Origin: Breviolum minutum Mf 1.05b.01
Lineage: Eukaryota; Sar; Dinophyceae; Suessiales; Symbiodiniaceae
Direction of reading: 5' to 3'
Length of the DNA: 64,000 nucleotides
Assembly (NCBI GenBank): GCA_000507305.1
Contig: DF241686.1
Location: 1 to 64,000 of the forward strand
Shown here: positions 46,577-57,538 of the stretch, in pieces
Position numbering within the stretch: position 1 is the stretch's first letter
How the letters are laid out: every line of letters starts with the position of its first letter
Position numbers and translations under genes: made by a program
Notes under the pieces: generated by a model
Told to the model about the DNA's origin: nothing
What the model saw: the letters and a program-made list of their open reading frames with translations, nothing else
The model's database searches: none

Positions 46577-47492
46577 GTGCCGAACCTCCAAAGATGGAAG
46601 TGGATCAACTATGCGCAGCCTGATGGAAGGAACCAAGTCTTAAGGATGTTCACAATTGTTGGATATGGTCGGGCTGACTGGACTTTGTACAGGCTTGCCC
46701 CTTTGTGGAAAGTGATGATACTTGCAGAAGGCAGGAGTCAAAACAAACATTCATTGCAAGTGCTGGCTGGAAATCTTGCTCTCCTTATAAAGTTTGATGT
46801 CACGCCATGGACATTGTCTAGGATGGCGGCTGGCCTGGTTGCCTGTTTGAGTTAGATGCTCAGTCGGCTGTTGGATGGTTTGTAGAAAAGCAAGAATTCC
46901 AACGTTGCGCCGCAGGCAAGCACATATTGAGCTGAGACTGAGGGCAGCCAGCCACTGGCTGAATGTCCAGAGGGCAGCCACTACCATGTACAGCGTGGCA
47001 AAAAAGTGAGAGGTGAATTCTGCGGTGTCAACCACCAACGTGCCATGTATTTTTTGCATCATGTTTTTTTTAAAAGGGACTCATAGGGACTGCGCGTAGG
47101 AAGCACATGCTGCATGGCCGTGGCTGATTTGAGGCTTTTAGTGATTTTTGTGATTTAGATGATCAGCGAAACTGTCAGCTTAGCATAGTGCTGGCAGCTT
47201 GATACTGTGGGAAGTCTCAGACTGCAGTCACAAAAGCTCCTTTGAATCATCTTGCGAGTTTGCAATTCTCAGGATTCAAGTCGTCAATCTTGTCATGGCT
47301 CATCCGGGCATGGAGTTTGAACCTCAAACCCATGATGCTTGGGATGTCATGATGTACAGTTTTGGCCCTTTCACAGCACATTTTGAGACTGCTTCACGGA
47401 CTCACTCCAGGACAGATGGAGTGGGAAAGCGGCTGCCGTCTGCCCAGGAACATCTGAATTTGTCCGGTTTTTGTCGCCCTTGTCCAAGTCAA
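46577..47492 (+). other. Unassigned interval with weak exon signals
   Basis: A frame at 47295-47390 (AHPGMEFEPQTHDAWDVMM) looks coding and may precede the terminal exon at 47.5 kb. The frame at 46577-46855 has no motif. The boundary between the TELO2 gene end and the next gene start could not be placed. Confidence 0.3.
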
Positions 47493-47493
47493 A

Positions 47494-47652
47494 GTATCTG
47501 AATCCGTGGAAAGCCGAGAGGATCTGGACGTGACAGTCCTGGCCTTTGCACAGTGGCTTTCTGTGCAATGCTCAGATGGAAACCAGGTAGACATTGTCGA
47601 AGGATTTATGAAGAAGCATGTGGCAAGCGAATTTTACACAAACATGGACTAA
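47494..47652 (+). CDS. Terminal exon of an unassigned gene
   Basis: The frame reads VSESVESREDLDVTVLAFAQ, WLSVQCSDGNQVDIVEGFMK and KHVASEFYTNMD, then TAA at 47650-47652. Acidic and helical, with strong coding character. No known domain was recognised. It is on the same strand as all other genes here. Confidence 0.5.
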   Translation, partial: VSESVESREDLDVTVLAFAQWLSVQCSDGNQVDIVEGFMKKHVASEFYTNMD

Positions 47653-48279
47653 TACAGCGATGGAGATATTTTCCACCATCTCCTTTGTAGCTAGTTCCCT
47701 ATTTTTGGCTAGATTTCCAGAATCTCTGGAGTACCTTGAGATTTCTTATTGTGGTTCCAAGTTAGTGGCTTGACAAATACTTCACGCCCTATCATGTGAC
47801 TGTGCAACAGGAAATGAAGCTGCGAAGCAACTCATCCCTGCAGCAAATGTCAAGACCTGAATTGATCGTTGAATTTTTGACAGTTTTGATGTGTATCCGC
47901 AGCATAAATATATCATCAAAGTGCCCTAAGTTGACTGGTCTCAAGATCAAGAGTTCTTCGGCAAGTGATTTTTTCCCTTCCCCACTCCGGCAAGCTAACA
48001 TTGCACTACTGGTTTGATGGGAATGACAAGTTGTCGTGAGGCTGGCAGAGATGGGCATCATCAGAAATGGTGCGCACTGCAATGTCTGTTGTATTGCAAG
48101 GTTCGATATCGTCACCTTGGCCAGGTATTACCACCAACAACACCGACTTGACTGAGTTCAAACGGAACACAGCCACTGTGTTCTCCCTAGTGACAGAACA
48201 TTGAGGATGAGCATGTTGCATGTGAAGATGCTAAAACTATCGCCAGTGAATTTGTGGCCGCCCATTGGATACTTTAGGT

Positions 48280-48745
48280 GCAGCAACAGATGCAGTCGCA
48301 AATCTCTGACCTGCGAGACAAGTTGACAGATGCGTCCCCTGCAGCTGTTGTTTGGTTTGACAAGTCAGGAGTTTGGTTTCGGATGCAAATTTGATCCGGC
48401 GGCTGTTTCAGGTACACTGAGATTGCAAACATGAAGAAGACCAAGAGTCAGTTTGAACAAGAGGTCAATGACTTCAGTGCAAGAGGAAGTGATTTTGCCA
48501 TATTTTGACATGATTGAATTTAAACATGTTCATAAACATTTCATAATGAAGGACCATGACAGCCTGTGTGCTCACAAGAGCCTAAAACTTGTGATAGAAC
48601 AAGACATCAGTTTCTCTGTTTATCTGAGTGCTGTGGCAATAGCAATGTCAACTGCAGGTCCATGCTGAGACCCAGTCGTTGTCAGAACAGCTCCAGCAAG
48701 CCGGGCAGATTTATTCCAGTCGCCCGTTGCACCTCTAAAGCTTCC
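48280..48745 (+). CDS. Coiled-coil exons, unassigned
   Basis: Three short exons with AG|G-type acceptors read VQQQMQSQISDLRDKLTDAS (from about 48280), YTEIANMKKTKSQFEQEVND (from about 48411) and VHAETQSLSEQLQQAGQIYS (from about 48660). The heptad-like pattern and Gln/Glu/Lys richness indicate a coiled coil. The gene ends were not found. It could be related to the other coiled-coil genes at 52-55 kb. Confidence 0.5.
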
Positions 48746-48886
48746 AAAAGACTTGAATGTGTACCATACTGGTTGTTAAAACTGGATTGGTTTTCATTCA
48801 TAGCCTGAAACTACGATTTGGCCCAAAGACTTTCAGGTAGCAATTTAAATCATCTCTGTGAGTCCGGTTTAGTTCGATTTAGTTCG

Positions 48887-50540
48887 ATGGTGCTTACAGC
48901 ATTGGTAGCAGCTGGTGCTGGAGTGAGTGGAGTTGGAGCTGGAACCTACTTGACGTGGAACAGGCGTCTTGGCAAAAACAGATTGGAGGACATGTTTTTT
49001 TCGTGAAAGAGTTTGCATGTCAGTCAGATGATGATCTTATTTTACTTCAAAAAATCGATGGAATCCATGCAGAATCCTCAAAACGATTGTCCAAGGTATC
49101 CTAAACCGTTCATTCTGAAAAAAATTGTGGAAGCCTTGCCCGGTTTTATCAGCAAGTCGCTCGCTGGATCTCCGTGCCTTGCTGCAGATGTGGTTGGTTT
49201 GCTGATGTTTTGTCGGATGCTAAAAAAGTCCAAATACTTTGTTGTTGAAGTGGATTCCTGCCGGTGTGTTTCTGTACCTGTAGGTGCTCGGTTGAATCTG
49301 TGGATTTCTTTGCTGGTCTGGTTTCAGAGATCAAACTGCAAGGCGAGGAGTTTTGCGGAAATTTTGGAGTGCAGAAAAGAATCTTTACGTAACAATGACA
49401 GCTGCAGGTGTGAAAGTTTGAGCAGTCAGAATAGCTGCCATAAACCTGAACTTTGACAGAGTGAAAATTGCATGGGAGGTGTGTGTATTGGAAATTTGGA
49501 GCCGTACAAGAGCACAAACATGGTGAAACTGGATTCCATCATCATCAAGGCTGGCGTTAGAACACTTGCTGCTTTTTCACAGTCATTCTTGCTATGGATG
49601 TTAGAATCTTCACTTTAGAGCAATCACTCTTCTTCCTTGTGATGTTTGAGGTTGACATGAAGAGCTCTGCAAAATCAGGCCAAGGGGCTTTGCAAAAAAA
49701 AAGCGAGTTAAGTTTATCCTTGATCAAGCTTGATCGACACTGCGGATTTTTCTCAAATTTTTGCAGGTTTCAAGCACTTGATTGTGGATTCCCTTTGTAT
49801 CGATGGCTTGATCTTGACTGTGGAGAAGCAGGGCTTGACAACATCCAACGTCACCGACTTGTTGGACAAGCTGCAAAAGAAAGATTCTTCGCCTGATGGA
49901 GCTGTTGAGTCCAACGAGCCATCTCTGTTGAACAATGGAGGGGACATCATTTCCAACGTTGTGGATACGTCCAAACAGGCCGTGAATCTTGGGGCAGGTG
50001 TGGTAGAGAAAGGTGTCGATGTTGCGGTTTCGTCTGCAAAAGCAGTGAAAGACAAGGCCAGCGGTGAGAAAGAATCGACAGTGAAGGAGAAAAAGATGCA
50101 GGTCATCGTAAAGACCTTGGAGATATGTGGCATCACCTTGGAAGCCGTTAGCTCACTACTTGACACTCAAACGCCCACCATGAAGCTTTCAGTGGCCGAC
50201 ATCAAATACAAGGATTTCAGCAGCCATGCCGGACGCCCTGATCACATTGTCCGGGTCATTCTGGAGCAGATTGTCGTGACTTCTTTGACTGTGCCAAACT
50301 CAGTCGGCCGTTTCTTCTTCCTCGTCTTGTTTGAATTTGCTGAAGCTAGTCAGTTTGACCAGAGACAAGATGACCTGATGTTTTGCTAAGGCAGCAGGTG
50401 GCCTTGGCTCTATTGCAGTTGACAACGTTACAGGCTCTGCCTGGTGGATCTTTGAACACATGGGAGAGGCCATGTCTTCAGCTTACCATTCTGTTGCATC
50501 TCTATTTTCCAGCGCTGAAGCAGAATCCCAGGTGCAATAG
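48887..50540 (+). CDS. AsmA/DUF748-like protein, multi-exon
   Basis: ATG at 48887 begins a hydrophobic, glycine-rich segment (LTALVAAGAGVSGVGAGTYL) suited to a membrane anchor. Following exons read FILKKIVEALPGF (about 49110), CIGNLEPYKSTNMVKLDSII (about 49480-49555), then from 49767 FKHLIVDSLCIDGLILTVEK and SNVTDLLDKLQKK, later VIVKTLEICGITLEAV and KLSVADIKYKDFSSHAG, and finally 50391-50540, AAGGLGSIAVDNVTGSAWWI to the TAG at 50538-50540. The order, an anchor, a GNxxPxxxS-like segment, 'id...idGl.l..ek..l..SNv..Ll..L', and 'Dikykdfs', matches AsmA-family/DUF748 proteins of bacteria, which are linked to envelope and lipid transport. A bacterial or organellar origin is possible. Some exon joins near 49.2-49.5 kb are unclear, including a one-base frame conflict near 49470. 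Confidence 0.55.
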
Positions 50541-51129
50541 GATGTAGACGAAGTGTATGGAAGTGTACATATCATATCATGCAGTGGCGCTTCTCACTGA
50601 TAGATGGCATACTGCAAGCACCTACTCCCCACTTTTTTACATGCTGTAGGTGTAAACTATTGGGGAACAGCAAGCCAACTTTTTTGTGGGGTAGGAAGTT
50701 CAGTATGTCATGTTCGGTATGCCATGTCACTTTTCGATTCCTAGTATGGCGTACCAGCCACATTCAGACTTTTCAACAATCGATTGCAAAGTTGATGCGC
50801 TCAATGTGCGTCAACTGACAGCTGGAGATCAGACGTAAAAAATGCTGAAAAAACTCGCGATTTTTTTGGGTGAGTCATGTCACTGTCAGTCATTCGTGCC
50901 ATTCGGGTCATTGGTCTGCCAGGTTCAAGACATTGGAGCTGGAAACTCTGAAGAAGGTGATTTTTCTTGCTGGTTTTTTTCATGGAGTTTGGTACAACTC
51001 GGACGAGTAGTTGTGTTTAAAAAAACGAAATCCACATCTTTAGAATTTATATATTTATATCATTGTGATTCTTAGACATCCTTAGATTCAGATACTCTTA
51101 GATCTCTTGGGATTGTTTTACTCTCAACA

Positions 51130-51216
51130 AACCTTGAGAGGCCTATGCTCAAACACATCAGCAACTTCAGCAGCAAATTCTTCAGCTACAGACGCAGGCC
51201 CTGGGTCAAATCGCAT
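51130..51216 (+). CDS. Glutamine-rich candidate exon
   Basis: The frame reads AYAQTHQQLQQQILQLQTQA then LGQIA before losing coding character. It is the Gln-rich type common in dinoflagellate coiled-coil or low-complexity proteins. Its gene is unknown. Confidence 0.35.
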
Positions 51217-51801
51217 TTGTGAGATACGTTGAGATACGTTTCAGACTGTTCTCATGTTTTGAGGTCAATGAAGTCCGAATGAAGGGTGAGGACGCCGGCA
51301 GGCAGGGGAAATCTGGTGGGGTCTTTACCTCAAGTCATTTGGCATATGGCGTGATGGCAAGGCTGCAACATCTGAACGTGGAGCAGCACGTTAGCAAGGT
51401 GTCCGAAGTCATTGCCTCAGCAAGCCCCTTGGGCCCCATGGGAGGATTTCGACACACCACCAAACTTCCCACTCTGGAAGGGGGGTGTTTTTTCGCCATA
51501 TTTTTATTTTTTTGGGAAAAGATGAGAAAAAGCGCCAGTCGGACCTGTGCCCTTTTTTTGGCTCAAAACGTGAAGTCCGTTCTGAACGTGGCGAATGGCA
51601 CCATGGCCTCCATTTAGTAGGAAGCTGAGCCAGAGAAACGGTGTGCTTGCTACATGTTGGTGAAACCTTTCAAATTTCAAAGCTTTATGGATCAATCCCG
51701 ACGAACGACCTTTACTCGTCTCGTAGTGTTTGCGTTAGGTTTCATTGGTCGCTTCAACTGTGAGCTAAAAGTGCTACACCGTAGTTGCTTTTGTCTGAAA
51801 T

Positions 51802-51813
51802 TTTTGGCTCAAG
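51802..51813 (+). other. Exact 12-base spliced-leader 3' end in genomic DNA
   Basis: TTTTGGCTCAAG, identical to the 3' end of the dinoflagellate spliced leader, is followed directly by ATGGGTTAG. A weaker copy (TTTTTTGGCTCAAAA) lies about 250 bases upstream at about 51554. The frame after the ATG closes at once, so it does not mark a present-day start codon. Confidence 0.6.
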
Positions 51814-52051
51814 ATGGGTTAGATGAACCTCCAAAGATTGGGTGTTTCTTCCCCGCCGACGCGACGGGGTAGGCGTGGAAAAACGATGGTTTTTCGTTTT
51901 CTTTGGTGGAATTGAACATAGGGAAATTCAAGAAGCATATGCAGCTACCAGACTGCCATTTCCGTTTTTTTGTATAAAGTGATCATTATTATTCTGTATG
52001 AAAACCACTGCAATGAAATAGAAGAAATGAACTGGAAGTGATCCTACAGGC

Positions 52052-54075
52052 ATGTCGCAGATCGTCGTGGATGCCAGTGTGGAGGGCCCCGAACGTAATC
52101 TCAGCTTTGGGGATGCTGGCTTTGAGGATGCTTGGTCCTGTTGATGATCATGATTTATCTATTGAATTTCAAATATATGGAATTTAGATATTCTGTCAGA
52201 CAGGTCACGTGGGTTTCAAGCACTTGGGCCTTGTTTTTCTTTCGAACGGAAACGTCATTCAAATTGCTTGATGATGATTCTTGACGTTCGAATCCCGAAG
52301 TGACATCCTCAGGATGTGGATGATGCGATGTTGCTAGATCCACCCGATCCGGTGGACTTGTTGATTGCACATACTCATGCAGATCAAGCGGTAAACCTCG
52401 GGGCAAGGCAAGATGAGTTGAGGAATGTGTTCCAAATTCCGAAAGTCTGCAAATTGGAATGGCCACTGTCCACTGTGTAGAAGCCTATGATTTGTAAGCC
52501 GTTGGGTCTTGCTCCAGGCCTTTAGACTTCGTAAGGGCAAAGATGAGCGAGCTGAAGAAGGACAATTCGAAGCTCAAGAGCAGGCAGAATGATCATCAAG
52601 TGGATTACAGGTTACAAATCACAATTGCTGAACGAGATGTTGACATTGAAAACCAAGGGGATGTATATACAGTACAAAACATTTTCTTGAGTCTTGTTGA
52701 TGTTGCATCTTCTTGCTTTGAATCCAATATGTCAGGGTGGCTGACCTTGAACAGACCCTTTCCATTGTGCAGACTGCGCAAGAATGGACGCTTGGGAAAG
52801 GCTGGGATCATGACTGGATTTGCACAATTTTCCCTGCAGGGTCTCATGTCATGTCTAGAGAGCAATTCAATCTGGGACTTTGGCTTCGTATCTACAATTA
52901 CTCGCTGTTGGACAGTCAAAGGCTTCCATATTTGATTCACAATCCATGCGACGGTTCGTCCGGTAGCACTCTGTGCAGGCATGACGCAGGAGCAAGCCAC
53001 GCGAATGCAAGAGATCAAAGCGCTGTTGGAGCAGGTAGACTTTGTGAGATCTGCCGGGTGAGTCATTTTTTCCAACTTATTGTTGCTTGGGCAGGCGAAA
53101 AAAGCCAGAGAGGAGATGCTGCTTGATGGCAATTCTGTGGGCTCCAAGTACGAAATAAGCACCCACGAATCATGAATCTGAATCTGTGTTTTGCCTTTGC
53201 AAATCTTTGTTTCTCATGATTGCAAAGGCAGAATTTCTCCAGTGCCAGCCGTGCTGCTCTCTATGAAAAGCTGCGGACATGCAAAGCAATGCTTCGCAGA
53301 GAGCGCCAAGAGAAGGTTGAAATGAAGGATTTCTGATTCTGCTTTGTGCTGCAAGAATGAAGAAAGACGACTACGTGACTCACGTGACCACATGTTGACA
53401 CTGCACAAATCTTTTTGGCATGCATGGTGTCATGAGCGAGCTCAAAGATACTGTAAATGCAACAGGAACCACACAACTTCCAAAATAAATCATGTGCTTT
53501 TCGTTTTTCTTGTTCGACAGGACCGGCTGATGCATGCCTTCGACCACGCAAGAGCTCATCGTGATGCGTACCGTAGGCTAAAACAACAAAGAGATGATGA
53601 AAACGAGAGGTGGCAGCAGGCCTGGAAAGAAACAAAAGAACGGCATCGATTGGAACTTCGGCGTCTACATGGTGACCCAGCAGCCATGCAATCAGATCGT
53701 CAAGATCAATTCGGCTACTATGGTGAGCGCGTCCTTGATGATTTGCTAGCCTTACAGCAACATCTTAGAAGTGTCAAGGAGCGCACGGTGGACACAGTAG
53801 TCTTAGATGGTGAAGATATTGAAGGCTTAGACAGCTTAGATCAACGGCCTACAGCTGATCCCACGGAAGGTGCTCAAGTCTTTGCCACCACGGATGCTTT
53901 TGGCTCAGAAGCTGAGGCTTTAGATACAGATCTTGCGAAAGATGTTGCCAGTGGTGCTGTCACAGGAGCTGAAGATGCTTCGAAGGCACCGGCAGAAACT
54001 GAAGCACCGGCAGAAACCCAAAAACCAAAGGAAGAAGCGGCTGAAGCAACACAACCAACTGATGCTGCTCAGTAG
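52052..54075 (+). CDS. Coiled-coil protein, multi-exon
   Basis: ATG at 52052 follows an acceptor-like ctacag|gc, a good candidate spliced-leader addition site. Exon 1 reads MSQIVVDASVEGPERNLSFG. Then 52313-52390 has DVDDAMLLDPPDPVDLLIAH. About 52508-52580 is a charged coiled coil. From about 52737 comes VADLEQTLSIVQTAQEWTLG, from about 52980 MTQEQATRMQEIKALLEQVD, from about 53095 AKKARE, from about 53230 FSSASRAALYEKLRTCKAML, and from about 53355 NEERRLRDSRDHMLTLHKS. The last exon runs from 53521 to 54075 (DRLMHAFDHARAHRDAYRRL, then LRSVKERTVDTVV) and ends in an Ala/Glu/Pro-rich tail (KAPAETEAPAETQKPKEEA). Overall it is an alpha-helical coiled-coil protein with an acidic, disordered C-terminus. 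It is unrelated to any family I can name; a cytoskeletal or scaffold role is only a guess. Confidence 0.65.
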
Positions 54076-54904
54076 GGTTTCACACTGCGTGAATCCAGGG
54101 TCATGACTTAGCACGTTATTGTCCCATTCAAGAAGCGCAATGGACTGATGCGAACAAACTAAGACTCTTTTCAGCAGGTCGGTGCTGTTAGGTTTGTTAC
54201 GACCAAGGTGGATGGTGGCAGTTTTTTGAAACCATCGGACCTAGTTTCAGTAAGGTGTTGGTACTGGTCCTTGCGCGCCAAAGCTTGCGTAGCTACAATG
54301 TCTCACTGCATGATTTGGAACCAAGCTGCAGTCTTGGTGGTGACTCATCCGCGAATGCTGGAGATGAAACATATGTTGCCCTTATCCGCTGATACACCTG
54401 TCCCCCAGCTCTGGCAGCAACGTTCAGCATAGTTTGAACCTGGACCGAGGCAGTTGCCTTGCCATCTTTCAGTTTCAGGCAAGCAGATGCAAGTAACTAC
54501 TGCGTATAAAGGCTCCGGTTGTGAAGGGATTTGCCCAGAAACTATCATGGAACTATCAGAATATTCTAGAATATTGGTCAGAAATTGTTATAGCAGGGGT
54601 CTTCCTGTGCTTGCACAGGCAATGTTTCAACGGCGCGGTTGTGCACCGTGTACTGATTGCTTTTGACAAAACAGGAAGCCTCAGCTCTTGCGGAGTGAGC
54701 GGATTCTAAGGACGTCCGAGTTTCACTTTGCACAGATAATTCATAGATTTTTGCATGCAGCTGGAAGTTGGCGGAATTCTGCAAAATGCACCTTTTGTCA
54801 CTCGACAAATTTGACCCACCTTCAGCAGCATTTCGCTCCGCTGCTCTTGAAAGTCGTCCACCAGACCTGGTTTTTCGTCAGTCGTCATCTCCAAAATCTT
54901 TCAG

Positions 54905-55440
54905 GTGGAGATGGCAGCTCAGTATGCCAACAATGAAATGAAGAGGCAAGAACCACAGTTGCAGCGGTTTCAGTGTTTTGCACATAGCATGCAGCATGAG
55001 GGAATCCGAAATGAGAGAAATGGACTGTTTCAGGTTGCGCAGCGATCATGATCAAGCCATTGGAAATCTGGCGGAAAACATGAACAGGCTGTGGCTTGGT
55101 TTCTGGTATGGCCAAGGGGAGACTACACAAATTACTATGCTCAGGGAAAGAAGACAATTTGGACTACAATAGTATAGTTTATCATGATTGCCGCACCTTA
55201 CATTACATGTATGTTACCTTGCAAACATTATGAAATTTACTTATGATTATTCACGAAGTACTCTCTGTACTTCTAGGTGTCACAGTGAGTGTCAGTCTAT
55301 GCCCTCCGGCATTTGTGGCACAGGTGGAATGATACGATTCGAGACCTGTCCAAAGAATTTCACGACTTTCAGAAGGTGGGATCAGAGCTGTTTTGTTTTG
55401 ACAAGGCTGAAAAAAACACCCGAACTGAAGAGTCGTGAAA
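54905..55440 (+). CDS. Coiled-coil exons of a further gene
   Basis: Exons on the plus strand read VEMAAQYANNEMKRQEPQLQ (from about 54905), LRSDHDQAIGNLAENMNR (from about 55034) and WNDTIRDLSKEFHDFQK (about 55326-55377), all bounded by AG acceptors. They follow the stop of the previous coiled-coil gene, so they belong to another gene. Ends and family are unknown. Confidence 0.45.
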
Positions 55441-55778
55441 GTTAAGGAAGGCAAAAAGGTGGTCAGACTGGCATTTTTCAAGCACTTTGGTATTGAAAAT
55501 AGTCAACTCTGAAAGGTAGTTCCTGGATAATTCTCATACGTTGCAGTGAGTGCAGGTGATGAATGTGAATCATCAGAGGCTCCAGAGCCAGGTATGGGAT
55601 GTTCAGGCGGGGGCCAGGTGGCAGGTCTGCTAGGTCGCTAGCAACAAATCCACCTGAACTTTTGTCATGATCGCTCCTGACGTGAGGGGAAGATGGGCCA
55701 AGTGGGCTTCTGAGCTTTGGAGCTTTCAGCAAAAAACTGGAGAACCACTGACACCGCCAATGTTTCTTCCCGGAAAGA

Positions 55779-55804
55779 ATGATATATATATATATATATA
55801 TTTA
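55779..55804. repeat. (AT)n microsatellite
   Basis: A pure AT/TA run of about 25 bases in an intron or spacer. Confidence 0.9.
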
Positions 55805-55929
55805 CTATAGTCACTTAGCGAGAGCTGCCATTGTGCAAGGCTCCAAGTGCTGGAGTACCAGTGGAACAGGCGCGATGAGTTTATTCAATTCATAAACTGA
55901 GCACGTCTCCCAAGGGATACTCAGACTGC

Positions 55930-56080
55930 CATGAATCGGAAGGCTCAGGCACCAAGCCCAGCACCGGTCGGTGCCCCAGAATGCAAAATTGATCCAACGA
56001 TTGGAGAAAATCTACCGCAAACCGGTGGATATGGGAAGGCCTTGGAAGGAATGTACCCCACATTTTGAAGCCTATTTTGT
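55930..56080 (+). CDS. Candidate exon, proline-rich
   Basis: The frame MNRKAQAPSPAPVGAPECKI, then DPTIGENLPQTGGYGKALEG and MYPTF, closes at a TGA near 56068. A following frame near 56132 reads MAGREELCERNRRSLG. Both look coding but could not be joined to a known gene. Confidence 0.35.
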
Positions 56081-56961
56081 CCATAAACAGGATCCTGTTT
56101 CCTCATCACTTCCGACCCTTCTTGGAGGTGGCGGATGGCCGGCCGGGAGGAACTGTGCGAGCGCAATCGCCGCAGCCTAGGCAGGGATAGGGGGCCGTTT
56201 CTTTTCCGGAAGCACCGATGACCAGTTGATTCCTTGGAGGCTTCCGAATCCGCCAGCAGCCGGTGTGATGTGACTTGGCTTTTTATGTGGGCAGTTGAGT
56301 TCAGATCAGAAGCAACACAAAGATTGGTGCATGTTGTCCTTGAAGTTCTGATTTGCATGGCTAAGATCTCCAACATATTCTGGGCAGCATATGGGCCTGC
56401 CATTCGTTGTGTCTAGGTGCGGGGTGAAACTGTGAAAGCATCTTGCAGTTTTTGATTCATCGACAACCTTGTGAGTGTTCTCCCGCAGGTAGAGCAGGTA
56501 GACCGTGAGTCGTCCAACCTCTCCACAATATGGTGGAGGGTGTCTCAAAACATTGTGCCTAGAGGCCTAGAGGCAATCGTCCCTGCAAAACATGCCTGCT
56601 CATCATTGAAGTTGAACAGAGATCATGTTCTGTCATGATTGATAATATAATCCAATATTTGTATTGGCACGTGTCACTCTGCAAATGATGGGCAAGCTTC
56701 TGATAATGCAATCGGGTAATTCATGCAAGAGATACATCTTGCATGATGGCAGCAGGTCTCAATCATCGATGTTCCGCAGACACGTTGTTTTGGTTTTGTA
56801 GTGACGAGAACTAGAAGAGCAATGCCCTGCTGCCCTCTGCACGAGGCTCCAAATTCAGCATATGGTTGTATACAGGGCACACTAAAAACAATCTCATACA
56901 GCTGAAGGCAGCTGGATCTGTTGGTCACATTGTAACAAGTGCTGCTCGCATTCCAGTTGTG

Positions 56962-57104
56962 CTCTGTTTGCTTACGCCTCTTAAGTGGCCAAAGGGCGAG
57001 CCAAACAAAGATGGTTTTCTGCGCTTTGCACGGGTCATTGGGTGAGAGTTCGACGGTGCCGCTTTTGACAGCTTGGAAGAGATCTCAGGCTCAAAGTTGT
57101 AGCG
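56962..57104 (+). CDS. Candidate exon, unassigned
   Basis: The frame reads PLKWPKGEPNKDGFLRFARV then IG before a TGA. Another frame continues with FDGAAFDSLEEISGSKL. Composition is coding-like. It could be near the end of the gene upstream of NAGLU. No family was recognised. Confidence 0.35.
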
Positions 57105-57463
57105 ATTCTTCGGGTCAGAGCTTTTTGGTGCACTTCTCACGTCTCACGTGTAGACCAAAGAATCCAAGGTTTTTAAGTGAAGACTTGAAGAAACCTACAA
57201 TGTAAAGTAAGACCTGTTTTTTTCCCTTTCCATCCACCTGGCGATGTCACCGGCCTGCATTGCTCCCTGGTTTGTCCCTTAGAATTGAAATTCATGAATC
57301 TGCAGCTAAGAGAAAGCACAACAGCTGTTTGGACCTTCCATTGCAATGGTTCAGCTTTGATATGATATGTCTCGGTATGACTTAGTATGCTCCCTTGCTT
57401 GAAAAAAAAAGCGCCAAATATTGGCCATATCTATGGATTTTAGCATATCTCGGTCACATATGT

Positions 57464-57538
57464 CTTTTGCTCAAGCTTGGGGCCACAGTTTGGTGAGATT
57501 TTTAGCTTCAATGCTTCGATCTCCATTTTTGGTTCATG
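57464..57538 (+). other. Two degenerate spliced-leader relics before NAGLU ATG
   Basis: TTTTGCTCAAG at 57464-57474 is the leader end with one G missing. CCATTTTTGGTTCATG at about 57523-57538 resembles CCATTTTGGCTCAAG with one added base and two changes, and overlaps the start codon at 57536. Two stacked relics would imply two rounds of mRNA copying. The second match is weak. Confidence 0.4.
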
